From: UBA12403 sp043808565
GTDB taxonomy: Bacteria; Patescibacteriota; Patescibacteriia; UBA9934; GWF2-40-263
DNA length: 12,100 nucleotides
Direction of reading: 5' to 3'
NCBI GenBank assembly: GCA_043808565.1
Contig: JAZDEQ010000046.1
Location: forward strand, 1-12,100
The notes under the pieces are model-generated. The model was not told the DNA's origin. It was given only the letters and a program-made list of their open reading frames with translations, and made no database searches. The translations under genes were made by a program, and so were the position numbers. Positions within the stretch are counted from its first letter, which is position 1. Each line of letters starts with the position of its first letter. Positions 6,091 through 11,831 of this stretch are shown here, piece by piece.

Positions 6091-6181
6091 CGCCATTGCG
6101 AGGAACGAGGCCGCCGAGCGACGCGGCAGTCTAATCATTAGATTGCTTCGTCGTTCAGTGGCTTCACTCCTCGCAATGACG
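6091..6181. repeat. Dispersed palindromic repeat, family 1, copy C (atpB-atpE spacer)
   Basis: A 91-bp element from CGCCATTGCGAGG (6091) to CCTCGCAATGACG (ending 6181), starting 44 bp upstream of the atpE start and ending 6 bp short of the atpB stop. The two halves are complementary over most of the length (GAGGAACGAGGC... against ...GGCTTCACTCCTC), so this copy is the fullest palindrome of the three. Confidence 0.9.
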
Positions 6182-6187
6182 GAGTAG

Positions 6188-6982
6188 CTAACCATGTTCC
6201 TCGGCACCATGGGCATCGGTCATTGACTTCATAAACACCAAAGTTAACATAGCAAAAACCGTGGCCTGAATAATACCCACCAACAATTCCAGAAAAATAA
6301 AAGGTAAAGGCAAAACAAAAGAAACCAAACTATAAATAACTGTCAATAAAACTTCGCCGGCAAAAATATTACCAAATAATCGAAGTGAGAGCGATAACAT
6401 TTTGGCAAATTCGCTAATAATCTCCAAAAGACCAACGCAGAATTCTACCAAGGCAACGATTACGGCCATTGGCCCGTGTTTAATAGCTTTAATCACACCA
6501 CGAAGGTTAATGAATTTACTGATGTAAGCCACAAAACCCAGACTGATTAAACCAAAAACATGAGCCGCGGCCACAGAAAAAATGGCAATCGCTAAAGTAA
6601 AATTCAAGTCACTGGTTGGTGGTCGGAACAAAGGAATTAACACGCTTTCACTGCCTTCGATTTTCCAAATACCAATTGAACCAACGCCGGGAAACAAGCC
6701 CAACCAGTTAGAAACTAAAACAAAAAGAAACAATGAAGCACAGATAGGGAAAAATTTTCTGGTTCGTTCGCGATCACCAACAACCTCCTCAGCTTTTTGT
6801 AATAAACCTTCGATAATTGCTTCAACAAAATTTAAAAAACCACGTGGCGTGAGCGAAGTTCGATTTCTAACCACCAAACCAACAATTAAAAAAATGACAA
6901 TACCGATCCAGGCATTAATCATGGAATTGGTGATGGGAAAACCCGCGAGATGAAAAATTGGTTCAGCGGCAACGGAAATCAT
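6188..6982 (-). CDS. atpB: F1Fo ATP synthase subunit a (proton channel)
   Basis: The stationary Fo channel subunit. 264 residues with five to six hydrophobic helices. The essential stator arginine is R201 in LSLSLRLFGNIFAGE, with the conserved G204-N205, and Q239 in GIIQATVFAML lies in the last helix where the family keeps a Gln. The N-terminal part before the first helix is short (FHLAGFPITNSMINAWIGIVI), and the first cytoplasmic loop has TPRGFLNFVEAIIEGL as in other a subunits. The His-rich tail (DAHGAEEHG) is not a family feature. It is followed by a palindromic repeat 6 bases past its TAG stop. Confidence 0.97.
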   Translation of the reverse strand: MISVAAEPIFHLAGFPITNSMINAWIGIVIFLIVGLVVRNRTSLTPRGFLNFVEAIIEGLLQKAEEVVGDRERTRKFFPICASLFLFVLVSNWLGLFPGVGSIGIWKIEGSESVLIPLFRPPTSDLNFTLAIAIFSVAAAHVFGLISLGFVAYISKFINLRGVIKAIKHGPMAVIVALVEFCVGLLEIISEFAKMLSLSLRLFGNIFAGEVLLTVIYSLVSFVLPLPFIFLELLVGIIQATVFAMLTLVFMKSMTDAHGAEEHG

Positions 6983-6991
6983 ATTTTTGAA

Positions 6992-7089
6992 GGGGCTGGA
7001 GAGATTTAAGGGGATGAAGGGGTTGCAGGGAATTTTAAACTTTAAAAAATCTCTGCAGCCCTTTAAACCCCTTTCACCCCTTAATCCCC
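6992..7089. repeat. Two facing 9-base tandem arrays in the atpI-atpB spacer
   Basis: On the plus strand 6992-7036 reads GGGGCTGGA, GAGATTTAA, GGGGATGAA, GGGGTTGCA, GGGAATTTT. The facing array 7062-7089 reads, on the minus strand, GGGGATTAA, GGGGTGAAA, GGGGTTTAAA. CTGCAG-containing sequence at 7051-7060 also mirrors TTGCAGGG at 7023-7030, so the two halves pair as an imperfect long hairpin. The second array overlaps the end of the atpI-like gene. Confidence 0.85.
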
Positions 7090-7382
7090 TTATTCAACTC
7101 CTCAAACTGCTTAGCGTAAATTTGAGCTTTCTTTTTTATAACTAAATAGGTGGAAGAAAAAGCACCAACCAGACCAAGAATCATGAGCCACGGTGTCGTA
7201 CCTAAATAACGATCCAACCAAATACCGCCAAAAGTTGCCAAGACTACTGGCACAGCAATAACTACACCAAAATCACCCATAACTCGCATAGCAAAACGAT
7301 AATAAGCCGCGTCGCCCCCCTTCGCCGAGCTTCGGGGGACTTCGGAAGTCTTTTTGGTAACTGGTTTAGCGTTTTCGTCCAT
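7074..7382 (-). CDS. AtpI/AtpZ-like membrane protein of the ATP synthase operon
   Basis: A 102-residue protein with two membrane helices (about 36-55 and 64-83). The segment FGGIWLDRYLGTTPWLMILGLVGA is the signature of the small AtpZ/AtpI family that opens atp operons; those proteins are implicated in Fo assembly or Mg/Ca transport, and which applies here is open. It is the first gene after the operon promoter, which fits. Two parts come from repeats: residues ~12-23 (TSEVPRSSAKGG) from a family 2 hairpin (7315-7347), and the last residues KGIKG plus the TGA stop from a 9-base array. Both are in polar tails, where tolerance is expected. The leader is only about 9 bases, with no Shine-Dalgarno sequence. 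Confidence 0.85.
   Translation of the reverse strand: MDENAKPVTKKTSEVPRSSAKGGDAAYYRFAMRVMGDFGVVIAVPVVLATFGGIWLDRYLGTTPWLMILGLVGAFSSTYLVIKKKAQIYAKQFEELNKGIKG
7315..7347. repeat. Family 2 small hairpin repeat inside the atpI-like gene
   Basis: CCCCC (7316-7320) and GGGGG (7334-7338) close a hairpin over TTCGCCGAGCTTC; a second CTTCGGAAG follows. It is the relative of 4615-4642, with a compensating base pair in the stem. It is in frame in the polar N-terminal tail. Confidence 0.65.
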
Positions 7383-7421
7383 AAAAAAAGCGCCTTTAGT
7401 ATAGCCTAAGAGCGCTTTTTT
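7383..7421 (-). terminator. Terminator of the pepA/S66 operon, probably bidirectional
   Basis: A-run 7383-7389, GCGC 7390-7393, GCGC 7412-7415 and T-run 7416-7421 form a symmetric stem, extended inward by CTTTAG facing CTAAG. Read on the minus strand it ends in seven U residues, so it should end transcription that passes the S66 peptidase gene. The same bases carry the atp promoter. Confidence 0.8.
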
Positions 7422-7426
7422 GACAA
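7398..7426 (-). promoter_or_regulatory. Promoter of the atp operon
   Basis: On the minus strand: TTGTCA (7421-7426), a 17-base spacer, then TATACT (7398-7403). Each box is one or two bases off the sigma-70 consensus and the spacing is ideal. Initiation is expected near 7391, about 9 bases before the ATG at 7382. The promoter is inside the terminator hairpin of the preceding operon. Confidence 0.75.
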
Positions 7427-7461
7427 CGGTAAATCGATTTTAGTGGGGATATGTTTTTTAA

Positions 7462-7506
7462 AGGATTTAAAGGACAGAAGAGACTTAAGGGATCTAAGGG
7501 ATTGAA
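7462..7506. repeat. 9-base tandem array downstream of the S66 peptidase gene
   Basis: Five units on the plus strand: AGGATTTAA, AGGACAGAA, GAGACTTAA, GGGATCTAA, GGGATTGAA. It lies between the S66 peptidase stop (7511) and the terminator. This array is the least G-rich of the six. Confidence 0.8.
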
Positions 7507-7510
7507 GTAG

Positions 7511-8509
7511 TTAGTGCCTCATAATTTCAATCTCCGTAGCAATCTCCCCGGCCTTAATCTCCGCTTCCCCGCCGATGGGAAAAGTCATCATGGGTAAAGT
7601 GTGACCAAAATCAACATTGGCAATAACCGGAAGATTATTTAATTCTTTTTTATTTTTAATAATGGTTTGTAAAATTTTATGAGTAATGCGCGAAGCTGGC
7701 TGAAAACGACCAATCACCAGACCGCGAATTTTATCAGCGTCTGGCAAGTGCAACAGTGACTGAAGGTTTCGATCAAACTCGACCGCTGAAAATTCTTTAG
7801 CCATATCGTCATCTTCAATAAATAAAATTGTATCTTTAATCGATGGCATAAATTCTGTGCCTTGTAATAAGTTTAAGGTACACAAATTTCCACCAATAAT
7901 TTTCCCTTTGGCCTCCCCGGAATTAATAACCCAAGGCCCCAAATTTTTTCGCACACTTATCCAATCGAATTTTTTATCATCATTTGACCATTTGACCGAC
8001 GGCTCGACTAAAAATGATCGCTCGTGAAAAAGACATTTTTTAAAAAATTCTTTGGTGTAGTCAGCACATTTTTTAATATAAAAAGTTGTAAAAAACGGTC
8101 CGTAATAAGTTACTAAACCAGTTTTGGTATAAATAGCATTGGCCACGGCCGTAAAATCCGAATAACCGCAGATAATTTTGGGATGCTTTTTAATTAATTC
8201 GTAATCAATTCCTTTCAAAATTTGATTAGAACTAAAACCGCCAACCGTGGCAATAATCATTTTTATCTCATCATCCTTAAACGCTTCGTGCAAGTCAGCC
8301 AATTTTGACTCAATCGAAGCCGCGGAAAAATGTGAACGCTCATTAACATGTTTAGCTAACTCAACTCGCAAACCCAAACTCTCCCAATGCTTAATAATTT
8401 TTTTTAAAGAAGTTTTTGATAATTTCAAACTCGCCAGTGCTCGCGAAGGGGCAATAACTTTTATTTTATCGCCTTTTTGAAGTTTGGGTGGAAAAGCAGG
8501 TGGGGACAT
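7511..8509 (-). CDS. S66 family serine peptidase (LD-carboxypeptidase / MccF-like)
   Basis: 332 residues, normal for the family. The Ser-Glu-His set of S66 enzymes is present: S117 in the nucleophile elbow CGYSDFTA, E232 in LFIEDDD, and H303 in DFGHTLPMMTFPIGG. The front GDKIKVIAPS and the ATVGGFSSNQIL loop are also typical. S66 enzymes either cut the L-D bond in muropeptide tetrapeptides (LdcA) or inactivate microcin C-type peptide nucleotides (MccF). Residue spacing and FGHTxPMxTFPIG look closer to MccF-like members, but this does not prove the substrate. No signal peptide, so it should be cytoplasmic. It is the last gene of an operon with an aminopeptidase, suggesting peptide recycling. 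Confidence 0.9.
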   Translation of the reverse strand: MSPPAFPPKLQKGDKIKVIAPSRALASLKLSKTSLKKIIKHWESLGLRVELAKHVNERSHFSAASIESKLADLHEAFKDDEIKMIIATVGGFSSNQILKGIDYELIKKHPKIICGYSDFTAVANAIYTKTGLVTYYGPFFTTFYIKKCADYTKEFFKKCLFHERSFLVEPSVKWSNDDKKFDWISVRKNLGPWVINSGEAKGKIIGGNLCTLNLLQGTEFMPSIKDTILFIEDDDMAKEFSAVEFDRNLQSLLHLPDADKIRGLVIGRFQPASRITHKILQTIIKNKKELNNLPVIANVDFGHTLPMMTFPIGGEAEIKAGEIATEIEIMRH

Positions 8510-8518
8510 ATTTTGAGG

Positions 8519-8563
8519 GGCTTAAGGGTCTTAAGGGATTTAAGGGAGTGAAGGGGGTTAATA
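8519..8563. repeat. 9-base tandem array between the S66 and DUF2000 genes
   Basis: Five exact-length units on the plus strand: GGGGCTTAA, GGGTCTTAA, GGGATTTAA, GGGAGTGAA, GGGGGTTAA. This is the most regular array in the window. It starts 10 bases upstream of the S66 peptidase start codon. Confidence 0.9.
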
Positions 8564-8589
8564 AATTTTGTTTTTAAGCTTCTAAAATT

Positions 8590-9000
8590 TTACACCCACA
8601 AAGAAAACTTCTTGGTTAATTCATCGAGCTCTTCTTTTTCTCCCAACACACAAAGACCGTAATATTCTAATTCCGCTTCAGGCGTGGTTTTTGATTTTTC
8701 AACCTGTTCTTCCCAGCCACCAATTGTCATAGCGCTAGTAAACGAAGCAAACGGGAGACCTTTTTCAATCAAAACCTTTCTTAAAGTTCTAATTTGGTTT
8801 GAATTGTCGGCGCGAAGAATTATGTAGGGATATTTTGAAGCCAAATGTTTACCACTATCTTTATCGGCATAATTGATAACACCCATATCTTTATCTGGAT
8901 AAGAATTAACCAAACCAACAGTCATGTGAGCCAAAGCATTCATCACCTTACCTGTTTCAATTTTTTTATTAAGAACAGCGACAAATTTAGTTGAAGACAT
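8590..9000 (-). CDS. DUF2000 family protein (PTH2-like fold)
   Basis: A 136-residue protein. The start KFVAVLNKKIETGKVMNALAHMTVGL is the DUF2000 signature, followed by PYIILRADNSNQIRTLRKVLIEKGLPFASFTSAM and a closing GLCVLGEKEELDELTKKFSLW. Known structures of this family have the fold of type 2 peptidyl-tRNA hydrolase, but the function is not established. The gene begins 5 bases past the stop of the aminopeptidase, so the two are surely co-transcribed. The start at 9000 is the family start, with a weak GGAA 8 bases upstream. Nothing looks truncated. Confidence 0.85.
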   Translation of the reverse strand: MSSTKFVAVLNKKIETGKVMNALAHMTVGLVNSYPDKDMGVINYADKDSGKHLASKYPYIILRADNSNQIRTLRKVLIEKGLPFASFTSAMTIGGWEEQVEKSKTTPEAELEYYGLCVLGEKEELDELTKKFSLWV

Positions 9001-9005
9001 AAAAA

Positions 9006-10499
9006 TTATTCCAAAATTATTTCCAACAACGTCCTCACTCCAAACCCGGTTCCGCCCAACTTGGTATAAGCGTTCAATGGTTTTTCGGCAAAAGCTGGGC
9101 CGGCAATATCAATATGAGCCCACGGGGTTTCACCAACAAATTCTTGAAGGAATAATCCGGCGGTTAAAGTGCTGCCATATTTGCCGCCAATATTTTTTAC
9201 ATCAGCGACTTCGGATTTGATTAAGGGCCGATAATTCTTTTCTAATGGTAACTCCCACATTTTTTCACCAGCTTCTTTGGCCGCGAGTAAAACTTTTTGG
9301 GCCAATTCAGATTTATTTGACATGACCCCAGCCACCTCCTCGCCAAGTGCTACCATACAAGCGCCAGTTAAAGTTGCCAGATCGATCATAAAAGTTGGTT
9401 TAAGTTTACTGGCATAAAAAAGTGTATCAGCCAAAGTCACTCGACCTTCAGCGTCAGTATTTAAAATCTCAATGGTTTTTTTACTCATGGAATGGACAAT
9501 ATCGCCGGGCACTAAAGCTTTGCCCGAAGGCATGTTTTCACAAGCCGCAAAAATACCGTGAATTTCCATTTTAGGTTTTAATTCGATCAAAGCCGAAAAA
9601 GCGCCGATAACTGCGGCCGCACCTGACATGTCGCATTTCATAGTCACCATAGAATCTGAGGGTTTAAGCGAGATACCGCCGGAATCAAAAGTTATCGCCT
9701 TGCCAACCAAAACGATTTTCTTTTTAGCGCCAGCCGGTTTATAAGTCAAATGAACCATGAATGGTTCGTGATCAGAACCGCGAGCCACAGACAAAATTCC
9801 ACCGGCTCCTAAACGAGTTAGCGCCGCCCGATCGAAAATTTTTATTTTAATTTTTCCTTTACTGGCTTGAACCACGCTTTTAGTAGCATTCACCAAATCG
9901 ATTGGTCGCATGTGCGAAGCTGGCTCATTAACCAGTTCCCGGGCTCGAATAGTTGCCATGGCATAAATTCGTCCAAGTGCAATTCCTTTTTCAGCCTCAC
10001 GAACATGTGAGCTGTCCAAAGAAACGATTTCAAAAATCTCAATTAAATTATCTTTTTTCTTTTCGCTTTTGTATTTAACAAACTCGTAATTAGCCAGAAG
10101 CGCACCTTCAGCCATGGCTTTACCACAAATCTTGGCCGATAAACCGCCGTGACCAGCCCCGTGTAAAATCGAGACAATATTTTTAATAGCCAAACCTTTG
10201 GCCGTATTAACTGTAACGGCCGTAACTTGACGAACAGTTTCTTCGGAAAAATTTTCTTTTTTACCTAAACCAACTAGTAGAATTTTTTTAGCTGAAAATT
10301 TTTCTGGCCGGACTAAAAGTGTTGAACCCAACGAACCAATAAATTTCTCCTCTTTAATAATTTTATCAATCAAACCACCAAGGGCTTGATCAACCGCGGC
10401 CGAAGCACCTTTGGTATCTTTCATACCCTCAAAAATATTGATAACCAAAAGATCGGCTTTAGCCACAGCTAGATTGCCTTTTTTGACTTGAAAATTCAT
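9006..10499 (-). CDS. pepA: Leucyl aminopeptidase, M17 family
   Basis: A two-metal aminopeptidase that removes N-terminal residues from peptides; probably a cytoplasmic hexamer. 497 residues, normal. The N-terminal macrodomain-like half (residues ~1-165) is followed by the catalytic half. Metal ligands by position: K267 and D272 (VGKAITFDSGG), D290 (CDMSGAAA), D349 and E351 (NTDAEGRV). Catalytic K279 and R353 are present, each three residues before the E. coli PepA numbers. The C-terminal WAHIDIAGPAF and GGTGFGVRTL are intact. No Shine-Dalgarno sequence before ATG 10499. It sits 15 bases after a small membrane protein gene and 5 before DUF2000. E. coli PepA also binds DNA; nothing here shows that. 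Confidence 0.96.
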   Translation of the reverse strand: MNFQVKKGNLAVAKADLLVINIFEGMKDTKGASAAVDQALGGLIDKIIKEEKFIGSLGSTLLVRPEKFSAKKILLVGLGKKENFSEETVRQVTAVTVNTAKGLAIKNIVSILHGAGHGGLSAKICGKAMAEGALLANYEFVKYKSEKKKDNLIEIFEIVSLDSSHVREAEKGIALGRIYAMATIRARELVNEPASHMRPIDLVNATKSVVQASKGKIKIKIFDRAALTRLGAGGILSVARGSDHEPFMVHLTYKPAGAKKKIVLVGKAITFDSGGISLKPSDSMVTMKCDMSGAAAVIGAFSALIELKPKMEIHGIFAACENMPSGKALVPGDIVHSMSKKTIEILNTDAEGRVTLADTLFYASKLKPTFMIDLATLTGACMVALGEEVAGVMSNKSELAQKVLLAAKEAGEKMWELPLEKNYRPLIKSEVADVKNIGGKYGSTLTAGLFLQEFVGETPWAHIDIAGPAFAEKPLNAYTKLGGTGFGVRTLLEIILE

Positions 10500-10514
10500 A
10501 TAAAAAATTACAGA

Positions 10515-10853
10515 TTATATAGCTAGCTGAAACACCGGTGGTGCTGTCATCACCAAAAAAATAAATAAACTGATCACTAAAAACCAAAAAGCACTATTAC
10601 GATGATGCGAAACATCACGACCGCGAAAAACCAGAGCCAGAATACTCCAAAGAGCCAAAAAAACCAAACCAGCCAAGACATATAAAACCCCAATCATTTC
10701 CCAGCCTGAAGTAAAAACTACAGAATAGCCCAAACCACAAAAGCGACTAAACAAAAAATTACTAATCCAAAAAACTTGCAAAGCCATAGCCGCGGAAATA
10801 ACGGCGGCCAAAGCAATTGGTTCGTGGATTTTTTGATGATGAGAAAACCACAT
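10515..10853 (-). CDS. Small membrane protein, three predicted helices, unrecognised
   Basis: 112 residues with no family I recognise. Hydrophobic helices at about 14-36, 50-75 and 88-108. Histidines stand out: HHQKIH at the start and SHHRN between helices 2 and 3, both likely on the same face of the membrane. A conserved-looking GRD precedes the second group. The gene lies 15 bases upstream of pepA and so shares its transcript; a functional link to peptide turnover is only guilt by association. The start ATG 10853 has no ribosome site and lies about 9 bases from a 9-base array. Confidence 0.7.
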   Translation of the reverse strand: MWFSHHQKIHEPIALAAVISAAMALQVFWISNFLFSRFCGLGYSVVFTSGWEMIGVLYVLAGLVFLALWSILALVFRGRDVSHHRNSAFWFLVISLFIFLVMTAPPVFQLAI

Positions 10854-10862
10854 ATTGTTAAA

Positions 10863-10886
10863 GGGGCTTAAGGGGGTGAAGGGATT
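10863..10886. repeat. 9-base tandem array between the two membrane protein genes
   Basis: Plus-strand units GGGGCTTAA, GGGGGTGAA, then GGGATT running into the stop codon (10887-10889) of the upstream membrane protein gene. It fills most of the 33-base spacer. Confidence 0.75.
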
Positions 10887-11312
10887 TTAAAATACTGATT
10901 CGATAGCTGACAGTGAAAAAAGAATCAATGAGGTAATAACCGAAAAAATAACCATTCTTCGGTATTCCTTGGCGTGAGAATCAGAGATTTTATTTTTATA
11001 AACCAACAAAATAATTAAGGCCGTAAAAATTAGGAGTGGAATTGGGGCAAGAATTAACCAACGATGAGTTATAAATAATACTGCCAAACCAGCAAATTTT
11101 TCTGGCACAAAATGAATGACTGGCAAATAAAGACTTAAAACAATTTTCCCTAAGGTCGATAGAAATAAAAAAAACAAAAAAAAGACTGGCAAGCGCCAAT
11201 CTGGTAACTTAGATAATAAAAAAGATAAGATAAGCATGGCACCAAAAGCTAAAAAAATAAAATAATCAGGATTAGCTAATTGGCTCAAAAATAAAAAATC
11301 CAAAGTTTGCAT
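10887..11312 (-). CDS. Membrane protein, four predicted helices, unrecognised
   Basis: 141 residues, strongly hydrophobic, with spans at about 17-34, 42-66, 74-105 (possibly two passes) and 122-138. A charged loop KNKISDSHAKEYRRM (residues ~106-120) separates the last two. No motif I recognise; the helix pattern resembles many small hypothetical membrane proteins of reduced genomes. It is the first gene of the operon: a TATACT box lies 9 bases upstream of its ATG, so its mRNA should start at or next to the start codon. Base composition matches its neighbours, so there is no sign of recent transfer. Confidence 0.7.
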   Translation of the reverse strand: MQTLDFLFLSQLANPDYFIFLAFGAMLILSFLLSKLPDWRLPVFFLFFLFLSTLGKIVLSLYLPVIHFVPEKFAGLAVLFITHRWLILAPIPLLIFTALIILLVYKNKISDSHAKEYRRMVIFSVITSLILFSLSAIESVF

Positions 11313-11320
11313 ACGACTTC

Positions 11321-11328
11321 AGTATAAC
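11321..11328 (-). promoter_or_regulatory. Extended -10 promoter of the membrane protein-pepA operon
   Basis: On the minus strand TGTTATACT: TATACT (11321-11326) with an upstream TG. The -35 region is weak (ATGATT at 17-base spacing), as is usual for extended -10 promoters. The expected initiation point, ~11314, leaves a leader of 0-2 bases before ATG 11312, so the mRNA is probably leaderless. Confidence 0.6.
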
Positions 11329-11350
11329 ATTTTCTCTTTACAAAATCATC

Positions 11351-11379
11351 TTTATCTGATAGCCTATTTAGGCTATTAA
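11351..11379 (+). promoter_or_regulatory. Possible promoter and overlapping palindrome of the small basic protein gene
   Basis: TTTATC (11351-11356), 17 bases, then TATTAA (11374-11379) is a weak sigma-70-like pair 10 bases before the ATG. Between the boxes sits an 18-base palindrome, ATAGCCTATTTAGGCTAT (11359-11376), with a 2-base centre. Its centre is too short for a good RNA hairpin, so a protein operator is a fair guess. Confidence 0.4.
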
Positions 11380-11389
11380 ATTCAAAATT

Positions 11390-11509
11390 ATGGGCATGCG
11401 TAAAAAAAGCCGCAATATTTGGAAAGCTGATCGCAAGGTTCAAGCCGTAAAAATTCGTCGAGCCAAAGCGATCAGAATTACCAAAGCTAAGGCAACGAAA
11501 GCAAAATAA
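11390..11509 (+). CDS. Small, very basic protein (39 residues), unrecognised
   Basis: A plus-strand frame starting MGMRKKSRNIWKADRK and ending in Lys/Ala repeats (TKAKATKAK). About 16 of 39 residues are Lys or Arg and only one is acidic, as in tiny ribosomal proteins or nucleic-acid-binding tails; I cannot match it to a family. Three things argue that it is real: its own upstream region with promoter-like boxes, its strand opposite to all nearby genes, and a hairpin just 2 bases past the stop. M3 (11396) is an alternative start. There is no Shine-Dalgarno sequence, in line with short leaders elsewhere here. A non-coding RNA is the main alternative. Confidence 0.6.
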   Translation: MGMRKKSRNIWKADRKVQAVKIRRAKAIRITKAKATKAK

Positions 11510-11510
11510 A

Positions 11511-11546
11511 AGTAAAGCATACTCCGATTTTTCGGGGTATTTTACT
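11511..11546 (+). terminator. Terminator-like hairpin after the small basic protein gene
   Basis: ATACTCCGA (11519-11527) pairs with TCGGGGTAT (11532-11540) over 9 bp with one G-U, loop TTTT, extended by AGTAAA (11511-11516) facing TTTACT (11541-11546). The following U tract is short, so termination strength is uncertain. Confidence 0.55.
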
Positions 11547-11585
11547 AAGCGTTAAATAAAAAACTTTCAGAATAAAGGTAAAAAC

Positions 11586-11617
11586 AAAAAACCGTCGACC
11601 GAAATCGACGATTTTTT
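11586..11617 (-). terminator. Terminator of the zinc-ribbon gene, probably bidirectional
   Basis: CGTCGA (11593-11598) pairs with TCGACG (11605-11610), with an A run (11586-11591) on one side and a T run (11612-11617) on the other. Read on the minus strand it ends in six U residues, 10 bases after the zinc-ribbon stop. It can also end transcription coming from the plus-strand gene. Confidence 0.85.
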
Positions 11618-11626
11618 GTTACTCAC

Positions 11627-11806
11627 TTAAAAGCGAGGTTTGCGCTTGCGATTGCACTCGCGGCAATAAATTTTGCCGTAAGTACCATCTTCTTTGATGG
11701 TTGGCTGAAATGGCAATTCGGTAATTGGAGCGCCACAGTCAGCACAGGTGAGGTTTAAAGACACAACGTTGATCATTGGTCTTGGGCCTCGATTGAAGTT
11801 GTCCAT
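11627..11806 (-). CDS. Small zinc-ribbon protein (CxxC...CxxC)
   Basis: A 59-residue frame: MDNFNRGPRPMINVVSLNLT, then CADC at 21-24, a 23-residue loop, CREC at 48-51, and a basic end NRKRKPRF. Two CxxC pairs at this distance are a zinc-ribbon knuckle, and the basic tail suggests nucleic acid contact. Similar small zinc-ribbon proteins are common in Patescibacteria, by memory, without a known job. The gene is a complete unit: promoter at 11923-11951, ~110-base structured leader, and terminator 10 bases after the stop. The long leader contrasts with the near-leaderless genes in this window. No Shine-Dalgarno sequence is visible before ATG 11806. Confidence 0.85.
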   Translation of the reverse strand: MDNFNRGPRPMINVVSLNLTCADCGAPITELPFQPTIKEDGTYGKIYCRECNRKRKPRF

Positions 11807-11831
11807 AGTTTGGTTGACTTCTATTTATTTA

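Noticed and set aside
2957..6181. CRISPR-like array from the repeated palindromes
   Set aside because: There are only three copies, of different length, more than 1 kb apart with genes between them, and no cas genes.
7383..7510. A small gene between the S66 peptidase and the atp operon
   Set aside because: The stretch is accounted for by a terminator, a promoter and a 9-base array; no frame of useful length exists.
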